In this document: positions 63,211 through 64,000 of the stretch, piece by piece
Layout of the letters: the number at the start of each line of letters is the position of its first letter
Position numbering within the stretch: the first letter of the stretch is position 1
Assembly: GCF_021513255.1 (NCBI RefSeq)
Contig: NZ_CP090977.1
Span: 2,356,001 to 2,420,000 of the forward strand
Direction: 5' to 3'
Origin: Planococcus sp. 107-1
GTDB lineage: Bacteria; Bacillota; Bacilli; Bacillales_A; Planococcaceae
Length of the DNA stretch: 64,000 nucleotides
Made by a program: the position numbers and the translations under genes
Notes under the pieces: model-generated
Database searches by the model: none
Told to the model about the DNA's origin: nothing
What the model saw: only the letters and a program-made list of their open reading frames with translations

Positions 63211-63378
63211 ATGGAACGCGCTCGAGTGGACCAAAAAGAAATTACCCGTCTCTTGGATGAAGATTATTATGCGGCTTTGAATATGATTGGCGAAGGCGGA
63301 CCGGATTTTGCGGCTATTGAGGATGATGCACCTGAAGAAGTGAAGCGAGACGCCAAGAAGGCGGAAGAGCTTCACTAA
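63211..63378 (+). CDS. Small unknown cytosolic protein
   Basis: The 55-residue, charged protein begins MERARVDQKEITRLLDED and ends KKAEELH, and is largely helical by composition, with no cysteine or membrane helix. AAGGAGG ten bases before ATG 63211 and a terminator soon after the stop support a real gene. It is not recognised. Confidence 0.6.
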   Translation: MERARVDQKEITRLLDEDYYAALNMIGEGGPDFAAIEDDAPEEVKRDAKKAEELH

Positions 63379-63401
63379 AATTTTATCTTAGAACAAAATA
63401 A

Positions 63402-63432
63402 GGCCCCGAGAAAGCCATGCTTTCTCAGGGTC
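63402..63432. terminator. Bidirectional terminator between the small gene and the monooxygenase
   Basis: A stem around GAGAAAGC/GCTTTCTC with further G-C pairs (loop CAT), TCATTTTTTG on the right and A-rich DNA on the left. Confidence 0.8.
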
Positions 63433-63441
63433 ATTTTTTGC

Positions 63442-64000
63442 TCATTCCATTAATTCGGCAATGATTTCATAAGAACGCAGACGATCTTTCTGGTGGAAAA
63501 TCTGCGAATTGATGATTACTTCGTTCGCTCTTGTTTTATTGATGAAACTGCGCAGTTTTTCACGAACCACATCCGGTGTCCCGACAATCATCGATTCCGA
63601 ATCCAATTTCTCACGGAAAATCGCAATTTCACGGTCCGTCCATTCCTCTTCCAAATTATCGATTGGCGGCATGAAAGTTGTTGGCATTCCGCGCATCAAA
63701 GCAAACATTTGCGCTTGGCTTGAAGTCGCTAACCACTCAGCCCGTTCTTGAGTATCGGCTGCGATCACATTGACCCCAACCATTGCATAAGGCTCTTGCA
63801 AGTCTTTCGATGGTTTGAAATTCTGATGGTACAATTGCATGGCTTGCATCGTAAAGTCCGGTGCAAAATGGCTGGCAAACGAAAAAGGCAATCCTTTCAC
63901 TGCTGCAAGCTGGGCGCTATAGCCGCTTGAGCCCAATAGCCATAAAGGAATATTCAAGCCGATTCCTGGATAAGCCTTGACGCGGCCAACCGGGTTATCG
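63442..64000 (-). CDS. LLM-class flavin-dependent oxidoreductase (C-terminal part)
   Basis: The frame enters from beyond the window end at 64000 and reads DNPVGRVKAYPGIGLN before the stretch IPLWLLGSSGYSAQLAAVKG, followed by LPFSFASHFAP. The WLLGSSGYSAQLAA segment is typical of bacterial luciferase-like monooxygenases (MsnO8/YwcH group), here with about 185 C-terminal residues visible. The substrate is unknown. An internal TTG at 63957 could be mistaken for the start but lies inside the conserved domain. The N-terminal half is outside the window. Confidence 0.88.
   Translation of the reverse strand, partial: DNPVGRVKAYPGIGLNIPLWLLGSSGYSAQLAAVKGLPFSFASHFAPDFTMQAMQLYHQNFKPSKDLQEPYAMVGVNVIAADTQERAEWLATSSQAQMFALMRGMPTTFMPPIDNLEEEWTDREIAIFREKLDSESMIVGTPDVVREKLRSFINKTRANEVIINSQIFHQKDRLRSYEIIAELME

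Overview
The window looks like chromosomal DNA of a low-to-medium GC Gram-positive bacterium of the Planococcaceae (Planococcus/Planomicrobium-like). This is an inference from gene content and order: hpf-secA-prfB, ftsEX, degSU-yvyE, comFA/comFC and tagO are arranged much as in the Bacillus subtilis yvy/tag region. Other markers are a second SecA linked to an S-layer assembly protein, a LytTR regulator divergent from the glyoxylate genes, and a YhfH-like microprotein. No rRNA, tRNA, CRISPR array or transposase gene was found.

Layout. 1-8.3 kb (mostly minus strand): a MinJ-like fragment, a trans-sulfuration enzyme with a thioredoxin-like partner, an M23 hydrolase with ftsX and ftsE, cytochrome c551, a YitT-family membrane protein, a block of ~120-bp repeats, and prfB. 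8.4-22.1 kb: secA, hpf, a divergent short-chain dehydrogenase, the comFA-comFC-PilZ operon behind degV, a lipoprotein, a second repeat block, degU/degS, yvyE, an LCP ligase and tagO. 22.3-28.8 kb: secA2-slaP, then a phosphodiester glycosidase and a short SLH protein, a probable S-layer export locus. 29.1-32.4 kb: an LRV-repeat microprotein, brnQ and a general-stress cluster of YflT-domain genes with SigB-like promoters.

32.9-34.6 kb is the most unusual part. An AT-rich HTH-TPR regulator of NprR/PlcR (RRNPP) type is followed 11 bases later by a secreted 129-residue precursor. The precursor consists of a signal peptide and six 16-residue repeats with the invariant core AMQHRVPEPWS. Every core difference between copies is synonymous. 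This has the architecture of a quorum-sensing regulator with its own multi-copy pheromone precursor.

34.7-49.8 kb: pgi, a calcium/proton antiporter, a C26 amidotransferase, an alkyltransferase-like protein, a FemAB-like protein, a lone winged-helix protein in AT-rich DNA, a transporter with two M20 peptidase-family hydrolases, an aldehyde dehydrogenase and hom-thrC-thrB. 49.9-64 kb: aspartokinase, a third repeat block, a cupin, the LytTR regulator with aceA-aceB, small genes, an acyltransferase, a HAD phosphatase, pcp, a polar amino-acid ABC transporter, two surface proteins of unknown role, and a flavin monooxygenase that runs off the end.

Sequence quality matters here. Seven genes carry a single-base frameshift, six of them at short homopolymers: prfB (in addition to its programmed shift), degV, a YflT-domain gene, aspartokinase, malate synthase, an ABC binding protein and an unknown gene. 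prfB is essential, so base-level assembly error is the simplest explanation for most of them.
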